DNA from: Parapedobacter pyrenivorans_A
GTDB taxonomy: Bacteria > Bacteroidota > Bacteroidia > Sphingobacteriales > Sphingobacteriaceae
Direction of reading: 5' to 3'
DNA length: 64,000 nucleotides
Assembly: GCF_041925275.1 (NCBI RefSeq)
Contig: NZ_JBHEUZ010000003.1
Span: forward strand, 186,001 to 250,000
Shown here one piece after another: positions 17,543 through 26,219 of the stretch (position 1 is the stretch's first letter; every line of letters starts with the position of its first letter). The notes beneath the pieces were generated by a model that saw nothing but the letters and a program-made list of their open reading frames with translations, was not told where the DNA came from and made no database searches. The position numbers and the translations under genes are program-made.

Positions 17543-18868
17543 TCAGTGAAGTTTCGGGTCGGCCTGGATGCGTTTGATATCGGCACCCAATGCCTGCAAC
17601 CGATGCTCGATATCCTGGTAGCCACGTTCAATCTGCTCAATGTTGTGGATAATGGATTTCCCTTGGGCAGAGAGTGCTGCAATCAGCAGCGATACACCCG
17701 CCCGGATATCCGGTGAGGTCATTTCAATCCCTCGCAGCCGGAACGCGTTATTGAGACCGATCACGGTTGCCCGGTGCGGATCGCAGAGGATAATCTGTGC
17801 CCCCATGTCAATCAGCTTGTCGACAAAGAACAACCTGCTTTCAAACATTTTCTGGTGGATAAGCACGTTACCCTTGGCCTGCGTGGCCACCACCAGTACG
17901 ATGCTCAGCAAATCGGGTGTGAAGCCGGGCCACGGTGCATCCGAAATGGTAAGGATAGAACCATCAATAAACGTATCGATTTCGTAGCTGCTTTGGGCAG
18001 GTATGTAAATGTCATCCCCGCGGAGCTCGAACTGTATCCCCAACTTGGAAAATACCGTGGGGATAACCCCCAACTCATGGAAGTGTACATCTTTGATGGT
18101 CAACTCCGAACCCGTCATCGCTGCCAACCCGATAAAAGAGCCGACCTCGATCATATCGGGCAACATGCGATGTTCCGTGCCCCCTAGCTGGTCTACCCCC
18201 TCAATGGTAAGCAGGTTTGATCCGATGCCGGAAATATTTGCCCCCATGCGGTTCAGCATCTTACACAGTTGCTGGAGATAGGGCTCGCAGGCCGCATTAT
18301 AGATAGTCGTAGTGCCCTTGGCGAGCACGGCGGCCATCACGATATTGGCGGTACCTGTTACGGACGCCTCTTCCATGAGGATATACGTGCCGGTGAGGTT
18401 GGTGGCATCGACGTTGAAAAAATGCGTATCGGCATCGTAACGGAAGCGGGCACCCAATTTCTCAAACCCGAGGAAGTGGGTGTCAAGCCGGCGGCGGCCT
18501 ATTTTGTCGCCGCCCGGTTTGGGGATAGCTGCCTTACCGAATCGGGCCAACAACGGTCCGACGATCATAATCGATCCGCGCAAGCCACTACCTTTCGCCT
18601 TAAAGGCTGCCGACTTGAAATAATCGAGATTGATATCGGTTGCCCGGAACGTGTAGGTATCTTTCCCGAGCCGGTGCACCTCCACCCCCAGATCGACCAA
18701 CAATTCAATCAGCTTATTCACATCCTTGATGTCGGGGATGTTACTGATGGTCATCGGCTCATCGGTAAGCAACACCGCCGACAGAATCTGGAGCGCCTCG
18801 TTTTTAGCCCCTTGCGGTACGATCTCGCCCTTCAGCGGCTTTCCACCGTGTATTTCGAATGCATTCAA
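17543..18868 (-). CDS. murA: UDP-N-acetylglucosamine 1-carboxyvinyltransferase, Asp-type active site
   Basis: A 441-residue EPT-fold enzyme that transfers enolpyruvate from PEP to UDP-GlcNAc, the first committed step of peptidoglycan synthesis. The N-terminal GGKPLKGEIVPQGAKNEALQ and the RGSIMIVGPLLARFG segment are diagnostic. The catalytic loop reads PGGDKIGRRRLDTH, so Asp121 replaces the Cys (Cys115 in E. coli) that fosfomycin alkylates. Its ATG overlaps the stop of the DUF4290 gene by 4 bp, so it is translationally coupled and probably part of a dnaB-pcrA-DUF4290-murA block. Intrinsic fosfomycin insensitivity is expected. Confidence 0.97.
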   Translation of the reverse strand: MNAFEIHGGKPLKGEIVPQGAKNEALQILSAVLLTDEPMTISNIPDIKDVNKLIELLVDLGVEVHRLGKDTYTFRATDINLDYFKSAAFKAKGSGLRGSIMIVGPLLARFGKAAIPKPGGDKIGRRRLDTHFLGFEKLGARFRYDADTHFFNVDATNLTGTYILMEEASVTGTANIVMAAVLAKGTTTIYNAACEPYLQQLCKMLNRMGANISGIGSNLLTIEGVDQLGGTEHRMLPDMIEVGSFIGLAAMTGSELTIKDVHFHELGVIPTVFSKLGIQFELRGDDIYIPAQSSYEIDTFIDGSILTISDAPWPGFTPDLLSIVLVVATQAKGNVLIHQKMFESRLFFVDKLIDMGAQIILCDPHRATVIGLNNAFRLRGIEMTSPDIRAGVSLLIAALSAQGKSIIHNIEQIERGYQDIEHRLQALGADIKRIQADPKLH

Positions 18869-19527
18869 TGCTTCTTCTTTTTCTTTTGCAGCTGCTGTTT
18901 TTTATTCTTTCCGTTGTTATTGTTTTGCTGGACTGCCCCGCCTTTTGTACGGCTGCCCGGGGGCGGGCTTTTGAAGTCGAGCTTGGTCAAGGTCGCGTCT
19001 GGTGGAAGCTGCAGTTCACCGCCCGAAAGATCGCGGAGATCGGCGATGATCGAATCGTCCTCTACCGAATCCTTATTCCACGTGAGGTAGGCCATTTTCA
19101 TGAAATTGGCAATGGCGAGCGTCATACTTTGCTTCTTCTCCGGGTCATTGATTATCCTGGCCCGCTCAATCATTTGTTCGATGGTATGGCCGTAATGCTT
19201 GAACCGGATGCGATGTTGCGGATAGTCGAGCAGATCGGGCTTGGGATGGATCGAATCCTGATCGGGTATAGGATAGGGTGAATCCACATCTATTTTGAAA
19301 TCGGATATGATGTGCAGGTGATCCCACAGCTTGTGCTTGAAATCGGCCACATCACGTAGGTGTGGATTGAGGAATCCCATCATGTCTATCACAACCTGGG
19401 CATGGCGGTTGCGTTCTTCCTTGCTAGGCAGGGTGCAAATGTAATCCACCATATTCTGCACGTTACGGCCATATTCTGCCAAAATCAGTTTCGGCCGCGT
19501 GCTATTGTAATCAAAGTCTATTTCCAT
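18865..19527 (-). CDS. DUF4290 family protein
   Basis: A 220-residue cytoplasmic protein found, as far as I know, only in Bacteroidota. It starts MEIDFDYNSTRPKLILAEYG and has the conserved helical segment MVDYICTLPSKEERNRHAQV and a His-rich stretch (FKHKLWDHLHIISDF). The last ~30 residues are an Asn/Lys/Gln tail ending in a run of six lysines and a His, suggesting disorder or nucleic-acid contact. Coupling to murA by a 4-bp overlap hints at an envelope role. Function is unknown. Confidence 0.85.
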   Translation of the reverse strand: MEIDFDYNSTRPKLILAEYGRNVQNMVDYICTLPSKEERNRHAQVVIDMMGFLNPHLRDVADFKHKLWDHLHIISDFKIDVDSPYPIPDQDSIHPKPDLLDYPQHRIRFKHYGHTIEQMIERARIINDPEKKQSMTLAIANFMKMAYLTWNKDSVEDDSIIADLRDLSGGELQLPPDATLTKLDFKSPPPGSRTKGGAVQQNNNNGKNKKQQLQKKKKKH

Positions 19528-19549
19528 TGTTGTTTCGTTGTTATTCCGC

Positions 19550-21820
19550 TCATCCTACGATGCGTAATTTCGCAAATTTAAGCAACAATTGTTTCTGCCC
19601 CAATTCTTTGAAGAAAATAGTTGCTTTCACGTCACTTTTGTTGCCTTCCAGTTGGATCACTTTTCCAAAACCAAAGCGTTCGTGTTCGACCTCCATGCCC
19701 ACTTGCAGGCCGCTGGTATCGGACGGTTCAAACCCCGGTGTTGGCGTATGCGCTTTGAGCAGCAGTGTCCTTGTTTTGGGCACCACCTTCGGCTTGGGTT
19801 TGGTAAACACATCCCGATCGCCCCACGCAGACCGTTCCTCGGCAAACGATGCGGAGCCTTCGGGAGCCGACCGCGGCTTGAAATCGAGCTCCAGGTAGGC
19901 CGGGTTCAGTTCGTCGAGAAACCGGCTTGGCTCGCAGTTATTGAGCGTACCCCAGCGGTAGCGCGACGTTGCATAGCTGAGCGTTAGCTTTTTCTCGGCA
20001 CGGGTCACCGCCACGTAGAAAAGCCGTCGTTCTTCTTCCAGGTCGCTGCGTGAGTTGAGCGACAACTGCGAGGGAAACAGATTTTCTTCCAGCCCCACGA
20101 TAAACACGTGGGGGAATTCCAGCCCTTTCGACGAATGGATGGTCATCAGCGAAACGGTATCCGCGTTGGGGTCTTTGTCGTTGTCGTCATTGGTGAGCAG
20201 GGCGATGTCTTGCATGAACACGTCGAGCCCCCTGTCTTCGATATCCTCACGCTCGCTAAACTCCTTGATACCGTTGAGCAGCTCCTGGATGTTTTCGTAA
20301 CGGCTGAGGCCTTCCACGGATTTATCCGCATACAGGTCTTTCAATATCCCCGAGTGCTGTGCAATGTGCATAGCCGCATCGTAAGCCGTATGCTTTTTAG
20401 CTTCTGCTTGGAAGCCCTGTATCATGGTGGCAAATAGGCCGACAGCGCCCGCGCTGCGCCCATCGAGATGGGTGGCCGCGTTGCTGATGACCTCCCAAAG
20501 GGTGAGCTGGCGCTGGTCGGCAGCAACGCGTATGCGATCCAAGGTGGTGTCGCCGATACCGCGGCGCGGGTAGTTGATCACCCGTTTGATGGCCTCTTCA
20601 TCGTTCGGATTGAACGTAAGCCGGAAATAGGCAATCAGATCCTTGATTTCCTTACGCTGGTAGAAAGAGGTTCCGCCATAGATTTTATAGGGGATATTGA
20701 TTTTCCGCAGGGCTTCTTCCATGGCGCGCGACTGCGCGTTGGTACGGTACAGGATGGCAAAATTCCGGTAATGACCTCCGTGGAGGGCACGTTCCTGGGC
20801 AATCGCTTCGGCTACGATCTTTCCTTCCTCGTTATCGCTGAATGCCCGGTGTACCTTGATTTTATCGCCGGCCTCGTTCTCCGAAAACACATGCTTCTTC
20901 AACTGGTCCTTGTTGTTGGCGATCACGCTGTTGGCAGCGTTGACGATATTCTGTGTGGAGCGGTAGTTCTGCTCTAGCTTAAAGACCTTCAGGTCGGGAT
21001 AATCCTTCTCGAAATTGAGGATATTTTGGATGTTTGCCCCGCGGAAGGCATAGATGCTCTGTGCATCGTCGCCTACCACACAAATATTTTCGTTGATGGC
21101 GGCGAGCTTGCGCACGATTAGGTATTGCGAGAAATTGGTATCCTGGTACTCATCCACCATCAAGTATTTAAACTTATGCTGGTACTTGTGGAGCACTTCG
21201 GGATATTCGCGGAACAGCACGTTGGTTTTGAAGAGCAGGTCATCGAAATCCATCGCACCGGCCTTATAGCACCGCTGGGCATACGTGAGGTAAATCTGGC
21301 CCAGTTGCCCACGGCCATTGGCGAAGTCATCGGCCTGCAGCTGCTCGTTGCTGTTATATTCCTGTGCCGAAATCAAGTTGTTTTTGGCCGATGATATCCG
21401 GTTGTAAACGAAGTTTGCATTGTACAGCTTATCGTCGAGCTGCATCTCTTTAAGGATGCTGCGGATAAGGCTTTTGCTATCGTCCGTATCGTAGATGGTA
21501 AAATTGCGCGGGTAGCCGATATGCTCGGCTTCGACCCGCAGTATCTTGGCAAACACCGAGTGGAAGGTCCCCATCCAAATATTCTTGGCCTCGTTGCCCA
21601 CCACGCTCATAATCCGTTGGCGCATTTCCTTGGCGGCCTTGTTGGTAAAGGTGAGCACTAAAATATGGAACGGGTCTACGCCGTTGCGGACCAAGTGGGC
21701 CACGCGGTAAGTGATTACCCGGGTTTTACCCGAGCCAGCACCCGCTACGATCATCACAGGCCCTTCGGTCTGTTCCACGGCGGCCCGTTGCGACGGGTTT
21801 AAACCAGCTAAATAATCCAA
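19550..21820 (-). CDS. pcrA: UvrD/PcrA-type DNA helicase
   Basis: A 756-residue superfamily 1A helicase (3'-5'). Motif I (Walker A) is AGAGSGKT at residues 26-33, motif II is VDEYQDTN, motif III is GDDAQSIYAFRGA, motif IV has LEQNYRSTQ, motif V includes MTIHSSKGLEFPHVF and motif VI VAVTRAEKKL. The C-terminal ~60 residues (VGMEVEHERFGFGKVIQLEG) form the Tudor-like RNA-polymerase-binding domain of PcrA/UvrD. It acts in nucleotide-excision repair and removal of stalled complexes. It lies 56 bp downstream of dnaB and 22 bp upstream of the DUF4290 gene. Confidence 0.95.
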   Translation of the reverse strand: MDYLAGLNPSQRAAVEQTEGPVMIVAGAGSGKTRVITYRVAHLVRNGVDPFHILVLTFTNKAAKEMRQRIMSVVGNEAKNIWMGTFHSVFAKILRVEAEHIGYPRNFTIYDTDDSKSLIRSILKEMQLDDKLYNANFVYNRISSAKNNLISAQEYNSNEQLQADDFANGRGQLGQIYLTYAQRCYKAGAMDFDDLLFKTNVLFREYPEVLHKYQHKFKYLMVDEYQDTNFSQYLIVRKLAAINENICVVGDDAQSIYAFRGANIQNILNFEKDYPDLKVFKLEQNYRSTQNIVNAANSVIANNKDQLKKHVFSENEAGDKIKVHRAFSDNEEGKIVAEAIAQERALHGGHYRNFAILYRTNAQSRAMEEALRKINIPYKIYGGTSFYQRKEIKDLIAYFRLTFNPNDEEAIKRVINYPRRGIGDTTLDRIRVAADQRQLTLWEVISNAATHLDGRSAGAVGLFATMIQGFQAEAKKHTAYDAAMHIAQHSGILKDLYADKSVEGLSRYENIQELLNGIKEFSEREDIEDRGLDVFMQDIALLTNDDNDKDPNADTVSLMTIHSSKGLEFPHVFIVGLEENLFPSQLSLNSRSDLEEERRLFYVAVTRAEKKLTLSYATSRYRWGTLNNCEPSRFLDELNPAYLELDFKPRSAPEGSASFAEERSAWGDRDVFTKPKPKVVPKTRTLLLKAHTPTPGFEPSDTSGLQVGMEVEHERFGFGKVIQLEGNKSDVKATIFFKELGQKQLLLKFAKLRIVG

Positions 21821-21876
21821 AATCGTCTACGCTAAATATCTTCCTCGATTGCGGTGTAAAGATATAAAATTTCAGC

Positions 21877-23457
21877 CTAAAAAGGCGAATCGTCGTTCAT
21901 GTCGTTCATGCGCGACTGCCGGGTGATGCTTCCCGGTTGATCGAACGACGCAGATGGGGCCATGCCCGACGAAAACGAACCCGAATCGCCGAAGGGTGCG
22001 CCACCGCCGAATGAGAAGTCGTCTTCGAGGTCGGCAAATTTCACATACTTGCCAATGAACCTGAGCTGCACCGTTCCGGTTTCACCGTTCCGGTGCTTGG
22101 CGATGATGACCTCGCCAACACCCGCCGTGGGCCGCCCTGCCTCGTCTTCGGTAAGGCCGTAATATTCGGGACGGTAGAGGAACAGCACCATATCAGCATC
22201 CTGTTCAATGGAGCCCGATTCGCGCAGGTCGGATAGCATGGGCCGCTTACTTCCACCAGGCCGGCTTTCCACCGCCCGGCTCAACTGTGAAAGGGCAATG
22301 ACGGGGATATTCAATTCTTTGGCGACCGATTTAAGCGACCGCGAGATGCTACCGATTTCCTGCTCGCGGTTGCCCCCCTTGCCATCGCTCTTGCCGTGCA
22401 TCAGTTGCAGGTAGTCGACGATGACCATCTGGATGTCGTATTGCGCTTTCAATCGCCGGCATTTGGCGCGGAACTCGAAAATATTCAGTGCCGGGGTATC
22501 ATCGATGAGCAAGGGAGCCTGCGTAAGCCTGCCGATGCGCGAATGCAGTTGGGTCCACTCATGGTCGGCCAGGTTGCCCTTCCGCAGCTTTTCCTGCTCG
22601 ATTTCGGTCTCGCCGGCAATAAGGCGGTTGACCAATTGCACGGACGACATTTCGAGGGAGAATACCGCTACGGGTTTATCATGGTCAACTGCCGCATTGC
22701 GCGCGCAGCTCAGTACGAAAGCCGTCTTTCCCATGGCTGGCCGCGCGGCCACGATCACTAGGTCAGACGGTTGCCACCCCGACGTCATCCGGTCCAGCTC
22801 GGTAAAACCCGATGGTACGCCGGTGAGTCCATCGGTACGGTCGCGCAGCGTCTCCAACGCCTCCACGGCCTCCCGCATGATGTCGTCCATCTTGCGTGTG
22901 TCCCGCCGCAGGTTGTTTTGGGCGATATCGAACAGGCTTTTTTCGGCATGGTCCAACAGGTCGAAGATATCGGTGGTATCTTCGTAGGCGTTGTTGATGA
23001 TTTCGGTCGATATCTTTATCAGCTCGCGCTGGATGTACTTCTGCGAAATGATACGCGCATGGTATTCGATATTCGCAGCCGAAACCACCCTGTCTGTAAG
23101 TTGCGTGATATAATAAGCCCCCCCTACCAGTTCCAGGGCACCCATCTTGCGCAATTCGGCCGTTACCGTGAGCAGATCGATGGGCGATGTTTTCTGGAAC
23201 AGGTTGTAAATGGCTTCGAATATCTTTTGGTGCGCCTCCACATAAAACGTTTCGGGCTTCAGAATATCGATGACTTCGCTGAGCGCATTTTTCTCCAGCA
23301 TGAGTGCCCCCAGCACGGCCTCTTCCAAGTCTCCGGCCTGCGGAGGCAGCTTGCCCAATCCGCTCACCAAATTATTCAGCCGCGTACGGCGCTCGGCAAA
23401 CGAACCCCGCCCTGATGGACTCGATGGATTGGAAGCATATTCATTTTGGTTTGTCAT
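21877..23457 (-). CDS. dnaB: Replicative DNA helicase DnaB
   Basis: A 526-residue hexameric helicase. The N-terminal domain (PPQAGDLEEAVLGALMLEK) is followed by a RecA-like motor with Walker A in AARPAMGKTAFVLS, Walker B in MVIVDYLQLMHG, and ALSQLSRAVESR. It unwinds DNA ahead of the replisome. The C-terminal ~50 residues are Gly/Ser/Pro-rich, an extension beyond the E. coli protein. No intein insertion is present. It heads a leftward block with pcrA, DUF4290 and murA. Confidence 0.97.
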   Translation of the reverse strand: MTNQNEYASNPSSPSGRGSFAERRTRLNNLVSGLGKLPPQAGDLEEAVLGALMLEKNALSEVIDILKPETFYVEAHQKIFEAIYNLFQKTSPIDLLTVTAELRKMGALELVGGAYYITQLTDRVVSAANIEYHARIISQKYIQRELIKISTEIINNAYEDTTDIFDLLDHAEKSLFDIAQNNLRRDTRKMDDIMREAVEALETLRDRTDGLTGVPSGFTELDRMTSGWQPSDLVIVAARPAMGKTAFVLSCARNAAVDHDKPVAVFSLEMSSVQLVNRLIAGETEIEQEKLRKGNLADHEWTQLHSRIGRLTQAPLLIDDTPALNIFEFRAKCRRLKAQYDIQMVIVDYLQLMHGKSDGKGGNREQEIGSISRSLKSVAKELNIPVIALSQLSRAVESRPGGSKRPMLSDLRESGSIEQDADMVLFLYRPEYYGLTEDEAGRPTAGVGEVIIAKHRNGETGTVQLRFIGKYVKFADLEDDFSFGGGAPFGDSGSFSSGMAPSASFDQPGSITRQSRMNDMNDDSPF

Positions 23458-23892
23458 CTTATTTACAACAACGTTTTATTTCAGTTTATCTATAATAAAG
23501 CAGCATCGATACGGTGGTTTATCACCGGTTGCCATTTCAAAAACAGCGTAACAAAACTAGGGAAATTTACGGGCCGCTTTCCGACAAGTTCTAAACAACC
23601 TTTTCACACCCCCTTTTTCCCTACCGTGTTTCCGCTGGAAACAAGTGCAATTAACAGGACAGTTTATCAACGCCCAATGTGCAAAAAATGTTAATAAAAG
23701 CCAGCAGACACTGGAAAACAACAAGATACAACTTTGTTAATAACTTTACCAATTGTTAATGCGCCAAAAACCACGCCAATGAAGTGCGTTTCAAACCACC
23801 GCGATAGGGAACAAATGAGTACCAGTTGATTAGAAATTTTAAGGGTCGAAAATAACGTAAATCCAGCGCGATCGGCAGCCGCCGGAATCAGA
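23458..23892. other. 435-bp non-coding spacer upstream of dnaB
   Basis: No supported gene. The spacer holds three TGTTAAT sites in its middle part and one TTTATCAACG string that only partly resembles a DnaA box. It presumably contains the dnaB promoter on the minus strand, but I could not pick one with confidence. Confidence 0.4.
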
Positions 23893-25086
23893 TCAGATTA
23901 CCTGGGCAATCGCATAGCCACTGGCCCATGCCCACTGGAAATTGTAACCGCCCAGCCACCCGGTCATGTCCACCCCCTCGCCGCCGAAATACAATCCCGG
24001 TACGCGCTTCGCCTCCAATGTCTGCGCTACCAATTCATGGGTGGCTACGCCGCCGCGCATCACTTCGGCCTTGTCATAGCCCTTATCGCCTGCAGGCGTT
24101 ACCGTAAAGCGGTGTATCGTCGTTCCCATCAGTTTCGCATCGGCTTTGCTCAGCGAAGCGATCTTGGTATCGATAGGGAGGAATTTGCCGAGGGATTCAA
24201 CAAACCGGCGCGAATAGAAGTCGCCCAGCAGTTGCCGCACCAGCCGTGCTCCCCCCGCCTGGCGTTGCTGCTTGATAAGCTGTTCCATGTCGTGGTGCGG
24301 AAGCAGGTCGATGGTGATGGCTTCGCCTGGTCGCCAGTAGGACGACAGTTGCAGGACCGCCGGACCGCTGAGCCCCCAATGGGTAAAGAGGATGTTCTCT
24401 TCGAAAGCAGCCCGCGCATTGGACACCCGGCAGTACACGCTGTTGCCCGAAAGTGCTGCGAACCAATCGGCATCCTTACCCGTGATGGCCAACGGAACCA
24501 ATGCCGGCGCCGTGGGCACCACTTCAAGCCCAAACCGGCGTGCGGTGCGCACCGCAAAATCGCTGGCACCCAGCTTCGCCACCGGCAATCCGCCACTGGC
24601 CACCACTACCGAGCGCCCACTAACGCGCCGTACTTCGCCATCCCGGTCGTATGACACCTCGAAATGGCCATTGGCCGGTTTATCCACGGCGACTGCCCTG
24701 CTATTCAGCGCCATTTCCTGACCGTATTGCTGCATCAGCTTAACAAATACGTTTACTACGTCCCTTGCCTTATCACTTATGGGGAACAGTTGGCCCAGTG
24801 TCTTCTCCTTCCCCAAGATGCCGTTTTGTTCGAAAAACCGAACCGTGTCCGCTACTGTCCATTGTGCAAACACGGCCTGGGCAAATGCAGGATCGGCCGA
24901 TATGAAGTTTTCCACGGCCGTGTACAGGTTGGTATAATTGCACCGACCACCACCCGAAATCAGGATTTTGGCTCCCGGTCGGCCGTTGTTTTCCAACACG
25001 AGCGTATGCCGGCCGCGCATGCCCGCCTGGACCGCGCACATGAGGCCGCAGGCCCCACCGCCGATGATGATGGCGTCATAAGTCAT
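23893..25086 (-). CDS. BaiN/HI0933-family FAD-dependent oxidoreductase
   Basis: A 397-residue flavoprotein with an N-terminal dinucleotide fold (YDAIIIGGGACGLMCAVQAG), GRPGAKILISGGGRCNYTN, and the C-terminal FAD segment GLYFGGEGVDMTGWLGGYN. The family includes E. coli YhiN and BaiN; the substrate of most members is unknown. It is the last gene of a leftward argS-Gfo/Idh-BaiN series. Its start codon sits inside the first unit of the AGTCNNN heptad array, and its first codons (ATG ACT TAT GAC) resemble the array units. Confidence 0.9.
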   Translation of the reverse strand: MTYDAIIIGGGACGLMCAVQAGMRGRHTLVLENNGRPGAKILISGGGRCNYTNLYTAVENFISADPAFAQAVFAQWTVADTVRFFEQNGILGKEKTLGQLFPISDKARDVVNVFVKLMQQYGQEMALNSRAVAVDKPANGHFEVSYDRDGEVRRVSGRSVVVASGGLPVAKLGASDFAVRTARRFGLEVVPTAPALVPLAITGKDADWFAALSGNSVYCRVSNARAAFEENILFTHWGLSGPAVLQLSSYWRPGEAITIDLLPHHDMEQLIKQQRQAGGARLVRQLLGDFYSRRFVESLGKFLPIDTKIASLSKADAKLMGTTIHRFTVTPAGDKGYDKAEVMRGGVATHELVAQTLEAKRVPGLYFGGEGVDMTGWLGGYNFQWAWASGYAIAQVI

Positions 25087-25151
25087 TTTTAGTCGTAAGT
25101 CTTTTTTAGTCGTAAGTCACTAGTCATAAGTCTTATGACTAGTGACTTATA
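25087..25151. repeat. AGTCNNN heptad array with an 18-bp-arm palindrome
   Basis: Units AGTCNNN repeat with 7-bp spacing (AGTCGTA, AGTCACT, AGTCATA, AGTCTTA). One TTT spacer interrupts the run before it switches to the opposite strand. The turn creates a perfect inverted repeat, 25113-25130 against 25132-25149, around a single central T. The last part, GACTAGTGACTTATA (25137-25151), recurs exactly at 53400-53414. The TAG stop of the adjacent Gfo/Idh gene (25139-25141) lies inside the array. Confidence 0.85.
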
Positions 25152-26203
25152 TCCAGTGTCCGTCTTTCCGCCCAGCTACGCTCTGCCAATTCGATGACCC
25201 TGATCACGTCCCGCGCCTGTTCCGGCTTCACCTGCAATTCACTTTGCCCGGTAATTGCTTCATACACGTTCCGGTAAAACGCCGGGTTGTCTCCCCTTTG
25301 GCTGGGCAGGTATTCGATGCGGTCCCGGCCATCCTCCAGCACATTCAGTTTGCCCCATATTTCTTCGGGCTCCTTTCCCCAATCCGGATCATCCTTGGGC
25401 ATTTTCCCTGCTCTGAGCGCTGCTTCCTGCGGATCGACCCCATATTTAACGAATGCGCCATCTACACCATACAGGGCGTACCTTGGCGAGGGCTCTTTGA
25501 CGAGCATGGCTCCTTTGAGCGACACTTTCAGCGCGGGGTAATGCAAAATCACTTCAAAATCATCCACCGCCTGCACGCCGGTACGCTGCTTGCGCAGGTC
25601 GGCATTGACCGCCTGCGGCAAACCGAACAGCTGTATGGACTGGTCGATGAGATGGGCACCGAGGTCGTAGAGGATACCCGATCCGGGCAGGTCTTCCTCG
25701 CGCCATGCGTTTTCCCGGAGCGTATTGCGGAAGCGGTCATACCGGGCTTCGAATGCCACCAGCCGCCCCAGTTGTCCGCTTCCAATCACTTTCTTCACCG
25801 TGAGGTAGTCACTGTGCCACCGCGAATTGTGGTGCACGGTGAGTAAGCGGTCGCGCTGTTGCGCCAACGCGATAAGTTCATCGGCCTGGGCCGATGTATT
25901 GGTAAACGGCTTTTCGACCACCACATGCTTGCCTGCTAAAAGCGCGGCTTTGGTGAGCGAATGGTGCACATCATTTGAAGTGGCCACGACAACCAGATCG
26001 ATATCATCGGCTTGGATGAGTGCTTCTGCACTACCCACCGGTAAGGCATCGGGGTACCGTTCTCGCAGCAACTTTTGCTGGTCCGGTTTGCGGGCGGTAA
26101 CGCGGTGCAGCCGCAAACCATCTACCGAGGCGATGACAGGGGCATGGAATACCTGGCCGGCTACACCAAAGCCGATCAGCCCTACATTGATCACTTTATT
26201 CAT
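25139..26203 (-). CDS. Gfo/Idh/MocA family oxidoreductase
   Basis: A 354-residue NAD(P)-dependent sugar or inositol dehydrogenase-like enzyme, predicted cytoplasmic. The Rossmann motif is GLIGFGVAGQVFHAP, and HVVVEKPFT carries the conserved EKP lysine. The C-terminal alpha/beta domain follows residue ~125. Substrate unknown. It is 16 bp downstream of argS. Its last codons (I-S-H-stop) are encoded by heptad-array sequence, so the native C-terminus may have been altered by array growth. Confidence 0.92.
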   Translation of the reverse strand: MNKVINVGLIGFGVAGQVFHAPVIASVDGLRLHRVTARKPDQQKLLRERYPDALPVGSAEALIQADDIDLVVVATSNDVHHSLTKAALLAGKHVVVEKPFTNTSAQADELIALAQQRDRLLTVHHNSRWHSDYLTVKKVIGSGQLGRLVAFEARYDRFRNTLRENAWREEDLPGSGILYDLGAHLIDQSIQLFGLPQAVNADLRKQRTGVQAVDDFEVILHYPALKVSLKGAMLVKEPSPRYALYGVDGAFVKYGVDPQEAALRAGKMPKDDPDWGKEPEEIWGKLNVLEDGRDRIEYLPSQRGDNPAFYRNVYEAITGQSELQVKPEQARDVIRVIELAERSWAERRTLDISH

Positions 26204-26219
26204 AATAATCAGCTACGTT

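Noticed and set aside
23458..23892. Replication origin next to dnaB
   Set aside because: Only one weak DnaA-box-like string; no dnaA, dnaN or clustered boxes.
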